From: a bacterium
GTDB taxonomy: Bacteria; Myxococcota_A; Polyangia; Nannocystales; Nannocystaceae
NCBI GenBank assembly: GCA_024742475.1
Contig: JANSYI010000003.1
Location: 338,480-402,479 of the forward strand
DNA: 64,000 bases
Direction of reading: 5' to 3'
Numbering within the stretch: position 1 is the stretch's first letter; each line of letters opens with the position of its first letter. The position numbers were made by a program, and so were the translations under genes. The notes under the pieces are model-generated. The model saw only the letters and a list, made by a program, of their open reading frames with translations, had not been told where the DNA came from and ran no database searches. Positions 18,426 to 28,446 of the stretch are shown here, in pieces.

Positions 18426-19139
18426 TCAGTCGGCCCTGGGCGTGAAGACGCCGTGCTCGACCAGCGCCCGGTCGGCGTCCTCGAGCTGTGCCTCACCCAG
18501 CGCCGCAAACATCGGCGGGAGATCGGTGATGCCTTGCCTTCGCGCCAGGGCGGCCAGACCGGCCGCCGTCGGCAGGAAATGGTGCAGCGCGTGGTCCTGG
18601 GCGTGGCGGTACACGAACACGACCTGCGGACGGGCCTGCGGCAGCGGGGCCGAAGGGTCCTCGTGCAGGGCGAAGTAGTAGTCCGAGGTCGGATGACTGT
18701 ACTGACGCACGACGACTCGGCCGTCGTACGCGTCCGGGCCCAGGTCGTGACCGGAATACACGCGCTGTCGCAGGTAGACCAGGTCTGCGAGCTCCTCGTA
18801 GATCGGGTGGTCGAGCGCTCCGCGCTCACGCATCGCGCGTAGATGCTCGCTGAAGTGCTCGGCGAAGCGGTTGGGATCCCAGTGCGTCGCGGGGTGTGTG
18901 GCCCGGTACTGCCGCACGATCTTCGGCCAGCTCCCCGGGTGCTCGCGCAGCAGCAAGGCGCGCAGGATGGGGAAGAGTTCGAAGAGGATCTTGAAGTGGT
19001 TGCGCTCGACGAGCGTGCTGTAGAAGCCGAGGTTCTCGGCGCCACTGGGCGTGGGACCGAGCGTATCGATGACGACCTGCGGGGACGCGGTGCCCTCGAG
19101 CATGGGCGCCATGGCCCGATAGAACGCATCGAGGGTCAC
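18426..19139 (-). CDS. DUF2063-like partner protein of MNIO enzyme
   Basis: 237 residues. It is located directly after the DUF692 gene with a GTGA overlap (its GTG start shares 4 bases with that gene's TGA). The N-terminal half (ENLGFYSTLVERNHFKILFE, then LFPILRALLLREHPGSWPKI) resembles the DUF2063 fold, which in other MNIO systems forms the helical partner that binds enzyme and precursor. The C-terminal half (VVVRQYSHPTSDYYFALHED; QVVFVYRHAQDHALHHFLP) resembles the beta-rich part of those partners. Sequence is divergent, so the call rests partly on position. Likely role: delivering the precursor peptide to the MNIO active site. Confidence 0.72.
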   Translation of the reverse strand: MTLDAFYRAMAPMLEGTASPQVVIDTLGPTPSGAENLGFYSTLVERNHFKILFELFPILRALLLREHPGSWPKIVRQYRATHPATHWDPNRFAEHFSEHLRAMRERGALDHPIYEELADLVYLRQRVYSGHDLGPDAYDGRVVVRQYSHPTSDYYFALHEDPSAPLPQARPQVVFVYRHAQDHALHHFLPTAAGLAALARRQGITDLPPMFAALGEAQLEDADRALVEHGVFTPRAD

Positions 19140-19999
19140 GCCGCGTCGCTCCCCGAGGACGCGCCGGGTCCGAGGACCTCGTCGTAGACCGCTCGTGCGG
19201 CGTCGGCCTCGTCGAGTACACGGTCGAGCGAGGGGATGTCGGAGTCCCACTCGAGCAGCACGGGCACGGCGCCCACGCGCTGCAGCGCCTCGCGAAACAC
19301 CGAATAGACGCCGGGCACAATCGGGCGCCCGTGGTTGTCGACCAGACGTCCGTCTTCCTCGATGTGGCCGGCGATGTGCATCTGAATCGTGCGATGCAGC
19401 GGCAGGGCCCGCAGCCACTCGAGGGGGTCGCCGCCGTGGTTGCGCGCGTTGACGAACACGTTGTTGACGTCGAGCATCAGCGCGCAGTCGGCCTCCTCGG
19501 CCACCGCGGTGACGAACTCGCCGTGCGTCATCGTGCTGCCGGGCATGACTGCGTAGAAGCTGATGTTCTCGATGCCGACGGGGCGCTCGAGTCGATCGGC
19601 GAGCTCCCTGATCCGGCCCGCGCAGTGCAGGGCCGCCTCGTCGGTGAACGGCAGCGGCAGGAGGTCGTGGTAGGCCACCCCGTCGATCGCCGCATAACAG
19701 AGGTGGTCGGTGTAGTAGGGCGCGCCCAGCTCATCGAGCAGCGCCTTGAGGCCTCGAACGTAGTCGGCATCGAACGGCTCGCGGCCGCCGAGCGAGAGGG
19801 ACACGCCGTGCGCGATGACCTGCCAGCGCTCCGCGCAGGCGCGAAGGGTGCGCATCGCCGCTCCGGCGGTGTGCACGAAGTTCTCCGGCACGATCTCGAG
19901 CCAGTCGATGCGTCGGGGCGTGTCGAGGATCTCCGGGTAGTGAGGGGGGCGAAGCCCGATGCCGACGCCGTGTGGTTTGGGGGGGGCCAGGTTGCGCAT
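19136..19999 (-). CDS. DUF692 multinuclear non-heme iron oxidative enzyme (MNIO)
   Basis: About 287 residues, a TIM barrel of the DUF692 family. Diagnostic motifs are all present: GVGIGLRPPHY, HGVSLSLGG, VGIENISFYAVMPG, LMLDVNNVFVNARNHGGDP, QMHIAGHIEEDGRLVDNHG and LLEWDSDIPSL. These carry the His/Asp/Asn/Glu iron ligands. Known members oxidise cysteine (or other residues) in ribosomal peptides together with a partner protein. The start is uncertain: ATG 20047 lies in the loop of a terminator-like hairpin (20032-20063), so I prefer ATG 19999; GTG 20026 is another option. The upstream gene encodes the probable substrate. Confidence 0.9.
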   Translation of the reverse strand: MRNLAPPKPHGVGIGLRPPHYPEILDTPRRIDWLEIVPENFVHTAGAAMRTLRACAERWQVIAHGVSLSLGGREPFDADYVRGLKALLDELGAPYYTDHLCYAAIDGVAYHDLLPLPFTDEAALHCAGRIRELADRLERPVGIENISFYAVMPGSTMTHGEFVTAVAEEADCALMLDVNNVFVNARNHGGDPLEWLRALPLHRTIQMHIAGHIEEDGRLVDNHGRPIVPGVYSVFREALQRVGAVPVLLEWDSDIPSLDRVLDEADAARAVYDEVLGPGASSGSDAA

Positions 20000-20031
20000 G
20001 CGATGGACGAGAGGTGGAGCCGCCACGAGAA

Positions 20032-20063
20032 AAGCCCGGGCCCGCATGTGCAGGTCCGGGCTT
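20032..20063 (-). terminator. Hairpin between precursor and MNIO gene (partial terminator/attenuator)
   Basis: On the minus strand AAGCCCGG (20063-20056) pairs with CCGGGCTT (20039-20032) across a 16-base loop, and two further T residues follow (TTTT in total). It starts about 30 bases after the precursor stop codon. Such a weak intrinsic terminator would make more precursor than enzyme mRNA, as is common in RiPP operons. Confidence 0.6.
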
Positions 20064-20092
20064 CGAGTTTCGATCGCGGGTCGCGAAACGAA

Positions 20093-20440
20093 TCAGCCGG
20101 TGGTGGTGGAGCCGCCAGCGCCGGTGGAGCCGCCAGTGGAGCCGCCGGTGGAGCCGCCGGTGGAGCCGCCGGTGCCGCCGGAGGAGCTGCCGGTCGCGCC
20201 CGGGCAGCCTGCGCCGGAGCTCGACGCGCCGGGGCAGCCCGCGCTGCTGGTGCTGCTGCCCGCGCTGCCGGAGCTGGAGCCGGCGGTCTCGGTCGCGGTC
20301 GCGGTTGCGGTTGCGCCCGTGGTCGCGGTGTCGGTGCCGGCGCCGGTGTCTTCGCCGTCGTCGTCGTCACAGGCGGGGATGAGTGCGAGGCCGGCGGACA
20401 GAGCGACGGCTTCGAGGATGTTGGTCAAGTTCTTCTTCAT
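20093..20440 (-). CDS. Candidate MNIO-modified precursor peptide, lipoprotein-like, Cys/Gly/Ser-rich
   Basis: 115 residues. The N-terminus MKKNLTNILEAVALSAGLAL-IPAC is a signal peptide ending in a lipobox-like cysteine (proline at -2 is unusual). Then come DDDDGED, a Thr/Ala linker, and two copies of AGCPGA (SSAGCPGASSSGAGCPGATG). The tail is built of GGST repeats. Unlike the other linker-bearing lipoproteins here, nothing folded follows the linker. Three cysteines in total, two in identical contexts, fit oxidative modification by the DUF692 enzyme encoded next. ATG 20440 has AAAGG nine bases upstream, inside a small palindrome. It could instead be an ordinary short lipoprotein. Confidence 0.72.
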   Translation of the reverse strand: MKKNLTNILEAVALSAGLALIPACDDDDGEDTGAGTDTATTGATATATATETAGSSSGSAGSSTSSAGCPGASSSGAGCPGATGSSSGGTGGSTGGSTGGSTGGSTGAGGSTTTG

Positions 20441-20457
20441 TTGAAATGGCCTTTCAA
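20441..20457 (-). promoter_or_regulatory. Small palindrome covering the precursor ribosome-binding site
   Basis: TTGAAA and TTTCAA flank a five-base centre (TGGCC on the plus strand) immediately before the ATG at 20440. The AAAGG ribosome-binding site lies partly in one arm, so a hairpin would hide it. Possible translational control or protein-binding site. Confidence 0.4.
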
Positions 20458-20468
20458 ATCGTGTGTGG

Positions 20469-20484
20469 CCCGAGGGGGCTCGGG
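20469..20484 (-). terminator. Hairpin after the haem lipoprotein gene
   Basis: CCCGAG and CTCGGG flank a four-base loop, about 45 bases after the stop of the gene at 20530. There is no T run. It may end transcription of that gene, or lie in the 5' leader of the precursor mRNA. Confidence 0.4.
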
Positions 20485-20504
20485 AGCACCGCGCCCGCGT
20501 ATAC

Positions 20505-20524
20505 ACCGATCGAGGTGCATCGGT
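20505..20524. promoter_or_regulatory. Inverted repeat ACCGAT-N8-ATCGGT upstream of precursor gene
   Basis: Perfect 6-base arms with an 8-base spacer, 65-84 bases upstream of the precursor start and just beyond the preceding stop codon. Size and symmetry suit a dimeric regulator. A GTATAC at 20499-20504 borders it. No regulator gene is adjacent. Confidence 0.35.
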
Positions 20525-20529
20525 TGCGG

Positions 20530-21489
20530 TCAATCCTGGTGAGGATTAGCACAGTTGTCAAAAAAGTGCGTGACCTGTTTCCGCGCCTTCGCGTCCATCC
20601 GCTCGAAGAGCCACTCGGCTTGCGTACAGCGTTGTTTTGCACGCGTAGGTGCCTGTGCCCAAGCTCTGTCCCAACGCCAGCGGGCGCGGGGTGCCGCCCC
20701 TTGCGGACAGGTGCGATCCCAACCGTCGGTCGCAACGACGGTGCCTGAGCACACGATGTCGACGAGGGGATCGGTCATGGAACGGTCATGGACACCGTAC
20801 TGCTCGAGCGGGACCTCGTCCTCGAAGAGCGTGTAGGGGGTGAAGAAGCCGCTGCCGTCGGTCCCTCGGTTGACCAGACCGTGCTCGCCCGCGCGGGTGT
20901 TCTCCGGGCGGGCGGGATCGTGGCAGGGCAGGCACGTGTTCTTCTCGCGAAAGGACCGGACCTCGGCCTGAGCTCGGGCGGGCTGCCATGACGAGACGGG
21001 TTCGGACTTCGCGATCCGCTCGGCGAGGTAGTCGGTGGCGGCCGCGTGCGCGTCCGGGTTGGCGGCGGGCCACTGCGCGCCGAACAGCGGCGCGTCGGGC
21101 TTGGGTGCCGAGGGCCGGAAGACGTGAAAGCGTGGCCCGTCGGCGGTGAGCGTGGTGCCCCGAATGTCGGCCACGAAGCGCCCCTCGCCGCGCCCGGCCT
21201 GCTCGACCCTGTCGGCGCGCGTGCCCTCGGGAAAGACCAGCACCGAGCGGTCCCCGACGGCCTGCGTGGTGATGGGCCCGTCGCCGAGCTTGAGCCACAC
21301 GCGGACCTGATCGATGTCGGGATCGCTGCTGGGGATGTGCGCCGGAGGAGCGAGCGCGGTGAAGCCTTCGCGCTCGTGAAATCGAAGCGGCGCGGTCATC
21401 TCGACCGCCTTGGCGCCGTGCCCCAGCTTCGGCAGCGCGTCGGGCTTGCAGCCGGCGAGGGCGACGAGTCCCAGGAGCAGGCGCTTCAT
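20530..21489 (-). CDS. Lipoprotein with a c-type haem-binding motif
   Basis: 319 residues. MKRLLLGLVALAGC is a compact lipoprotein signal (LAGC). A single CxxCH haem attachment motif is in KNTCLPCHDPARPE, with a conserved-looking region around it (GEHGLVNRGTDGSGFFTPYT). Three more cysteines (DIVCSGTVV, DRTCPQG, KQRCTQAEW) and one near the C-terminus could form disulfides. It may be a monohaem electron carrier or peroxidase-type domain outside the membrane; no family is certain. It lies 89 bases upstream of the candidate MNIO precursor on the same strand, so co-transcription is possible but a hairpin lies between them. Confidence 0.8.
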   Translation of the reverse strand: MKRLLLGLVALAGCKPDALPKLGHGAKAVEMTAPLRFHEREGFTALAPPAHIPSSDPDIDQVRVWLKLGDGPITTQAVGDRSVLVFPEGTRADRVEQAGRGEGRFVADIRGTTLTADGPRFHVFRPSAPKPDAPLFGAQWPAANPDAHAAATDYLAERIAKSEPVSSWQPARAQAEVRSFREKNTCLPCHDPARPENTRAGEHGLVNRGTDGSGFFTPYTLFEDEVPLEQYGVHDRSMTDPLVDIVCSGTVVATDGWDRTCPQGAAPRARWRWDRAWAQAPTRAKQRCTQAEWLFERMDAKARKQVTHFFDNCANPHQD

Positions 21490-21553
21490 TGCGGCGCAGG
21501 CTAACAAACGCCGCACGTGGACGGCTCGGCAAGCCTTGCGCGATCGAGGACGC

Positions 21554-22489
21554 TCACTCCTGGGCTGCGATGCACGACCCCACATCGTCGTAGCCCGGCG
21601 GAGCGCTTCCGTCGTACCACGGGACGCACACGGTGGGCTCGGGACAGACCGGCGCCTGCACGTCGCAGACCGGCGTGCAGCATCCCGGGGCGCCGTCGCC
21701 ACACTGCACCACGGCGTCGGGTTCGACGCAGACCAGGCCCGGCTGACACGCGTTGGAGAACTCGCACGGCTCGAACGTCCCGCCGCTGCCCGCGGAGGCA
21801 TCGGGCGCACAGGCGAAGCCATCGTTACGCGGATAACACCCGTGCCCCTGCGGACAGGGGCTCGCGTCGAGAGGGTCGCACAGCAGTACGCAGAGGTTGA
21901 GGATGGCTTCGGAGCTGATCTGACAGACGCGGTTCGGGTCTGCGCAAAGGGGTTCGTTGGCATCGCCGACGCACAGCGGGACGCAGGTGCCCTGGTTCGT
22001 CTCGTCGTCGACGTCCCAGCACAGCGCGCCGACATCGCAGGAATCGAGCCCCCCCACGCCATCGCGGTGGCGGGTGCAGGGGTCGCCGGGCGCGTCGGGG
22101 CTGGCATCGACGGGAACGCAGCGCGTCTCATTCCAGTTCATGCCCTGGCTGGCCCACGGTGTGCACTTCTCCCCGGCGGGGCAGTCCTGCTGCCAGACGT
22201 CGCACTGGATGGACGCGCTGCCCACGTCGCCGGGGCACAAGAACTCGCAGCCGGGCTCGCCCGTCCCCGAGCTCGGTTCGGGCGGGTCGGTGGTGCCGGT
22301 GGTGGTGCCGGGGGTCGACGCGGTCGTGCCCACGGGTTCGACGTCTCCGCCCGTCGTGCTCGCTGCGCTGGTGCTCGAGCTCGTCGACCCCTCACCGGCC
22401 TGGGGCTGCACGCGGCTCTCGCAGGCGACGAGCAGGGTCGCGACGAGGCCGCACTTCGCAAGGGTCCGTTGAACTCGATGAAGTCGCAT
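21554..22489 (-). CDS. Cys-rich surface lipoprotein (tandem paralogue 2)
   Basis: 311 residues. The signal MRLHRVQRTLAKCGLVATLL is followed by the lipobox LVAC, then a Ser/Thr linker (GEGSTSSSTSAASTTGGD). The rest contains about 28 cysteines in short motifs, e.g. GCEFLCPGDVGSASIQCDVW, KCTPWASQGMNWNETRCVPV, GCCTPVCDVQAPVCPEPTVC. AGGAG lies 10 bases before the ATG. The protein is closely similar throughout to the one encoded just upstream at 22507-23472, and both genes lie on the same strand 17 bases apart. No enzymatic motif is visible; an extracellular disulfide-stabilised binding protein is likely. Confidence 0.82.
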   Translation of the reverse strand: MRLHRVQRTLAKCGLVATLLVACESRVQPQAGEGSTSSSTSAASTTGGDVEPVGTTASTPGTTTGTTDPPEPSSGTGEPGCEFLCPGDVGSASIQCDVWQQDCPAGEKCTPWASQGMNWNETRCVPVDASPDAPGDPCTRHRDGVGGLDSCDVGALCWDVDDETNQGTCVPLCVGDANEPLCADPNRVCQISSEAILNLCVLLCDPLDASPCPQGHGCYPRNDGFACAPDASAGSGGTFEPCEFSNACQPGLVCVEPDAVVQCGDGAPGCCTPVCDVQAPVCPEPTVCVPWYDGSAPPGYDDVGSCIAAQE

Positions 22490-22506
22490 CGCGGGAGGCT
22501 CCTCTC

Positions 22507-23472
22507 TCACTTCTGCGGGACCAGGCACGCGCCGACGTCTTCGTAGCCGGGCGGCGCTCCGCCGTCGTCGTACCAGGGGACGCAAACGGTCGGCTCGGGG
22601 CAGTTCGGTGCCTGCACGTCGCAGACCGGGGTGCAGCAGCCTGCGAGGCCGTCGCCGCACTGCCCCACGGCCTCGGGGTTGGCACAGACCAATCCCGGTT
22701 GACATGCGGTGATGTACTCGCACGGCTCGAACGTCCCGCCGCCATCGAACGAGGCGACCGGGGCACAGACGAAGCCGCCGTAGATCGGGTAGCACCCGTC
22801 CTTCTCGGGGCAGGGCATGGGCTCGAGGGGATCGCACAGCTGCAGGCAGAGGTTCAAGATGCCGTCGCCGCTGATCGTGCAGGTTCGCCCGGGGTCGGCA
22901 CACGTCGGAGTGGTGGCATCGCCGACGCACAGCGGCACGCAGGTGCCCTCGTTCGTCTCGGAATCGACGTCCCAGCACATCACGCCGGCCTCGCACGAGT
23001 CGATGCCCGACACGCCGCTGCCTTCGACGGTGCAGGGGTCGCCGGGTGCGTCGGGGCTGGCATCGACGGGGACGCAGCGGGTCGCGTTCCAGCTGTTGCC
23101 GCCGTCGTTGGCCCACGGCGCACACTTCTCGTCTTCCGGGCAGTCCTGCTGCCAGACGTCGCATTCGGCCCATGTGCTCCCCGCGTCGCCGGGGCACAAG
23201 AACTGGCAGCCGGGCTCGCCCGTCTCCGCCTCGGCCGAGCCCGTACCCGAGCTGGTGCCGGGCGGGTCGACGGAGGCGGTGGTGGTGGCGGGGGTTGGGG
23301 TCGGGGCCGTCGTGCTTGCGGGTTCGACGTCTCCGCCCGTCGTGCTCGCTGCGGCGGAGCCGGGTCCGCTCGAGCCGGCATCTGCCTCGGGCAGCACGCG
23401 GCTGTCGCAGGCGACGAGCGCCGCGGCGAGGCCAAGCGGAATCAACCTCGAGCCGAAGCGTCGTCCGTGCAT
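22507..23472 (-). CDS. Cys-rich surface lipoprotein (tandem paralogue 1)
   Basis: 321 residues, the paralogue of 21554-22489. It has the signal MHGRRFGSRLIPLGLAAAL with lipobox LVAC, then a linker containing AASTTGGDVEPAST. The same cysteine framework follows (QFLCPGDAGSTWAECDVWQQ; APGDPCTVEGSGVSGIDSC; GCCTPVCDVQAPNCPEPTVC). An AT-rich stretch (23490-23530) just upstream probably contains the promoter. The reading frame stays open upstream to a second lipoprotein signal at 23808, but ATG 23472 gives a complete signal of its own. Together with its neighbour it marks a recent tandem duplication. Confidence 0.82.
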   Translation of the reverse strand: MHGRRFGSRLIPLGLAAALVACDSRVLPEADAGSSGPGSAAASTTGGDVEPASTTAPTPTPATTTASVDPPGTSSGTGSAEAETGEPGCQFLCPGDAGSTWAECDVWQQDCPEDEKCAPWANDGGNSWNATRCVPVDASPDAPGDPCTVEGSGVSGIDSCEAGVMCWDVDSETNEGTCVPLCVGDATTPTCADPGRTCTISGDGILNLCLQLCDPLEPMPCPEKDGCYPIYGGFVCAPVASFDGGGTFEPCEYITACQPGLVCANPEAVGQCGDGLAGCCTPVCDVQAPNCPEPTVCVPWYDDGGAPPGYEDVGACLVPQK

Positions 23473-23808
23473 GAACCAGAGACTACCAAAACGGTGGTGT
23501 TTTGTAGCTTTTGTCCGCTTTGTGTTGCAAGCATTGTCTGAACCGGAGCCATCGACCCCTGAGCGTTTTCGCTCGAACGCCGGAACGTCCCAGGATTGCC
23601 AGATGAGGCACTGTGACTTCAGTGAAGACCGACGAACGTCCAGATTGGGGACCTTCGTGGGCAGTAGCGGGAGGTATCCATCGTTGCCGATCCAGCGTTC
23701 GGCCTCCGTCGCGCCGGGGTTCGAGTCGCCCCCCGATCCGGCGGATGCGCGCGACGGAGCGGCGCACCCCACCACGAGGACCAAGCTCGCGAGCCATCCG
23801 TGCCGCAT
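23473..23808 (-). pseudogene. Probable remnant of a lipoprotein gene
   Basis: From ATG 23808 the frame encodes MRHGWLASLVLVVGCAAPSR, a good lipoprotein signal (VVGC), then GSGGDSNPGATEAERWIGND and about 75 residues without family features. It runs without a stop into the lipoprotein gene starting at 23472. The second half has weaker codon bias and an AT-rich section. I read it as the 5' part of a lost lipoprotein gene whose end was replaced by the promoter of the next gene. A real fusion protein or a short intact peptide cannot be excluded. Nothing else is seen in 23473-23923. Confidence 0.4.
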
Positions 23809-23923
23809 GTGCCAGCGGCTAACGAGAATGACGAACGCCGCTCCTACGTAGGTGCTGACCTATGGCCGTGCGGTGGCATCGATGGCGCGGCTTCTACGCT
23901 CGGCGAAGCAGAACGCCGGCCGC

Positions 23924-27028
<3,105 letters not shown>

Positions 27029-27039
27029 CGAAGCTGCGA

Positions 27040-27056
27040 GCTGAACATCTTATCAG
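27040..27056 (-). promoter_or_regulatory. LexA-box-like site upstream of dnaE2
   Basis: Minus strand CTGATAAGATGTTCAGC, ending 11 bases before the ATG. It fits 14 of 17 positions of the Myxococcus xanthus LexA box as I recall it (CTRHAMRYBYGTTCAGS). The same CTG-N10-CAG core occurs at 31804 and 39287. Confidence 0.65.
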
Positions 27057-27117
27057 ACGTGTCCGAATCAGGGGTACGTCTTGTCAGCGGTGCGGCGGTG
27101 AGGGATTCTCTTGGTCG

Positions 27118-27627
27118 ATGCGTCGCTCGACCGCCGGATGGTTCGCTGCGGGCTGCGGGATCGCCGTCATCGCCCTGGGGGCGTTGGCCGGTGCTCACGC
27201 GGCGGTGAACGCCGCACGAAGCGACGCCTCCGAGGGCGCGGCCGCCGAGGCGACGCTCGACGCGCTGACGCCGGCGTCCGACCCTGCGTCCGACGACGTG
27301 GCGGTCGTCGCCCCGCACGCCGCACCCCAGTGGGAGAACGTGCCAGTGCAGCGGCCCCACGACCTGCGAGGCGACTCGCCCGTAGCGCCACCGACCTCCG
27401 ACCCGTTCCGCCCGTTCCGGGATGATGAGCGAAACGCCATGGGTGATGCTCGACTTCCGAGCACCGAGGCGACGCTGTACTGGAGTCCCGACGACGCGCG
27501 CATGCCCGGACGCACCACCGTCGTTGCGCGCGCTTACTGGAACCCCGACAGCGCAACCTTGCCCCGTGCACGCCGAACCCGTCGCCTGACGTGGAACCCC
27601 GACGACGCGCGGCTGCCGTCGCTGTAG
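27118..27627 (+). CDS. Secreted or membrane-anchored protein with three W-(S/N)-PD-(D/S)-A repeats
   Basis: 169 residues. MRRSTAGWFAAGCGIAVIAL-GALAGAHA is a signal peptide or anchor helix. A Pro/Asp/Ala-rich middle leads to a C-terminal third with three similar units: LYWSPDDARMPG, AYWNPDSATLPR and LTWNPDDARLPS. The spacing is about 18-20 residues and the last unit forms the C-terminus. I do not recognise the family. The repeats could be a short ligand-binding or surface-attachment motif. It is divergent from dnaE2; the 89-base gap holds the LexA-like site, so its expression might be affected by DNA damage too. Confidence 0.7.
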   Translation: MRRSTAGWFAAGCGIAVIALGALAGAHAAVNAARSDASEGAAAEATLDALTPASDPASDDVAVVAPHAAPQWENVPVQRPHDLRGDSPVAPPTSDPFRPFRDDERNAMGDARLPSTEATLYWSPDDARMPGRTTVVARAYWNPDSATLPRARRTRRLTWNPDDARLPSL

Positions 27628-27650
27628 GTGCCCTTTAGGGGCAGGGGGTG

Positions 27651-27684
27651 GCGTTCGCTGCGGGCCTCGGCCTCGAGGTACGCG
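27651..27684. repeat. 34-bp direct repeat of the 5' end of the Uma2 gene (second copy 28196-28229)
   Basis: The 34 bases from 27651 match 28196-28229 with one mismatch. On the minus strand both encode AYLEAEARSER. The copy lies directly after the Uma2 stop codon, so it is either the start of a deleted second Uma2 gene or a duplication flanking the gene. Confidence 0.7.
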
Positions 27685-27685
27685 C

Positions 27686-28264
27686 TCACGTTCCCGTCGT
27701 GAGCGGGTCGCGGTAGAGCCCGTCGACGTCGAGTTGCACGCCGTCGACCGCCGCGAGCGTCAGGCGCTCGCCGGACCCGGCCTCTGCGAGCATCCATACG
27801 CCCTCGGAGCTCTTGCGGTAGGACTCGAGCAGCGGTTTGGACTGCGAGACCAGCAGGTACTCACGCAGGTTCGGGAGCCTGCGGTAGTGTGCGAACTTGT
27901 CACCGCGGTCGTAGGCTTCGGTCGAGTCGGACAGGACCTCGACGATGAGTACGGGATTGGTCGCGGCATTGGGGTCCTCGCCCGCGGTCTCGAGCGCGCC
28001 GCACACCACGACGACGTCTGGGTACGTGCTGAGGTCGGTCGCCTCGACGCGGACGCGCAACTCGGAGCTGTAGACCCTGCACGGGTGGCCTCGCAGAGCG
28101 ACGGACAGCTCCGTGCTGACCGCGGCAATCAAGGCCGCGTGCTCCGGCGTTCCGCCAGCCATCGCATAGACCTCGCCACGCAGATACTCGTGCTTGCGTT
28201 CGCTGCGTGCCTCGGCCTCGAGGTACGCGGCGTAGGTCATCAACCGTGGCCCGGCCTCGCCCAC
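27686..28264 (-). CDS. Uma2 family (DUF820) putative endonuclease
   Basis: About 192 residues. N-terminal MTYAAYLEAEARSERKHEYL and RGEVYAMAGG, then the restriction-like core: TYPDVVVVCG, PVLIVEVLSDSTEAYDRGDK and LREYLLVSQ. This is the PD-(D/E)xK-like pattern of the Uma2 family (Asp in PDVV, Glu-x-Leu in VEVLS). Such proteins occur in many copies in cyanobacteria, myxobacteria and planctomycetes; their targets are unknown. The start is either GTG 28264 or ATG 28240. The gene is flanked by a 34-bp direct repeat of its own 5' end. Confidence 0.85.
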   Translation of the reverse strand: MGEAGPRLMTYAAYLEAEARSERKHEYLRGEVYAMAGGTPEHAALIAAVSTELSVALRGHPCRVYSSELRVRVEATDLSTYPDVVVVCGALETAGEDPNAATNPVLIVEVLSDSTEAYDRGDKFAHYRRLPNLREYLLVSQSKPLLESYRKSSEGVWMLAEAGSGERLTLAAVDGVQLDVDGLYRDPLTTGT

Positions 28265-28446
28265 GGCACGAGCGTAGCACCGCCGCGCTGCGCTGGGTGC
28301 TTGCGGGTTCGCGGTCGCGCGAAGCTCCCCCGAACGTGAAGTCAGCGCAGCGGCGGTCCCGTCCCAAAGTTTCTTCTGAAATCCGTGTCGCCGAGCCTGC
28401 GAAGGTCCCAATCGGCACCGCTGCGGTGCTCCTGTATCGTCGCTGC

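Noticed and set aside
20093..20200. GGST repeats as a collagen-like or silk-like structural domain
   Set aside because: Only a few short repeats, matching the Ser/Gly linkers of other lipoproteins here; the MNIO context is the better explanation for the peptide.
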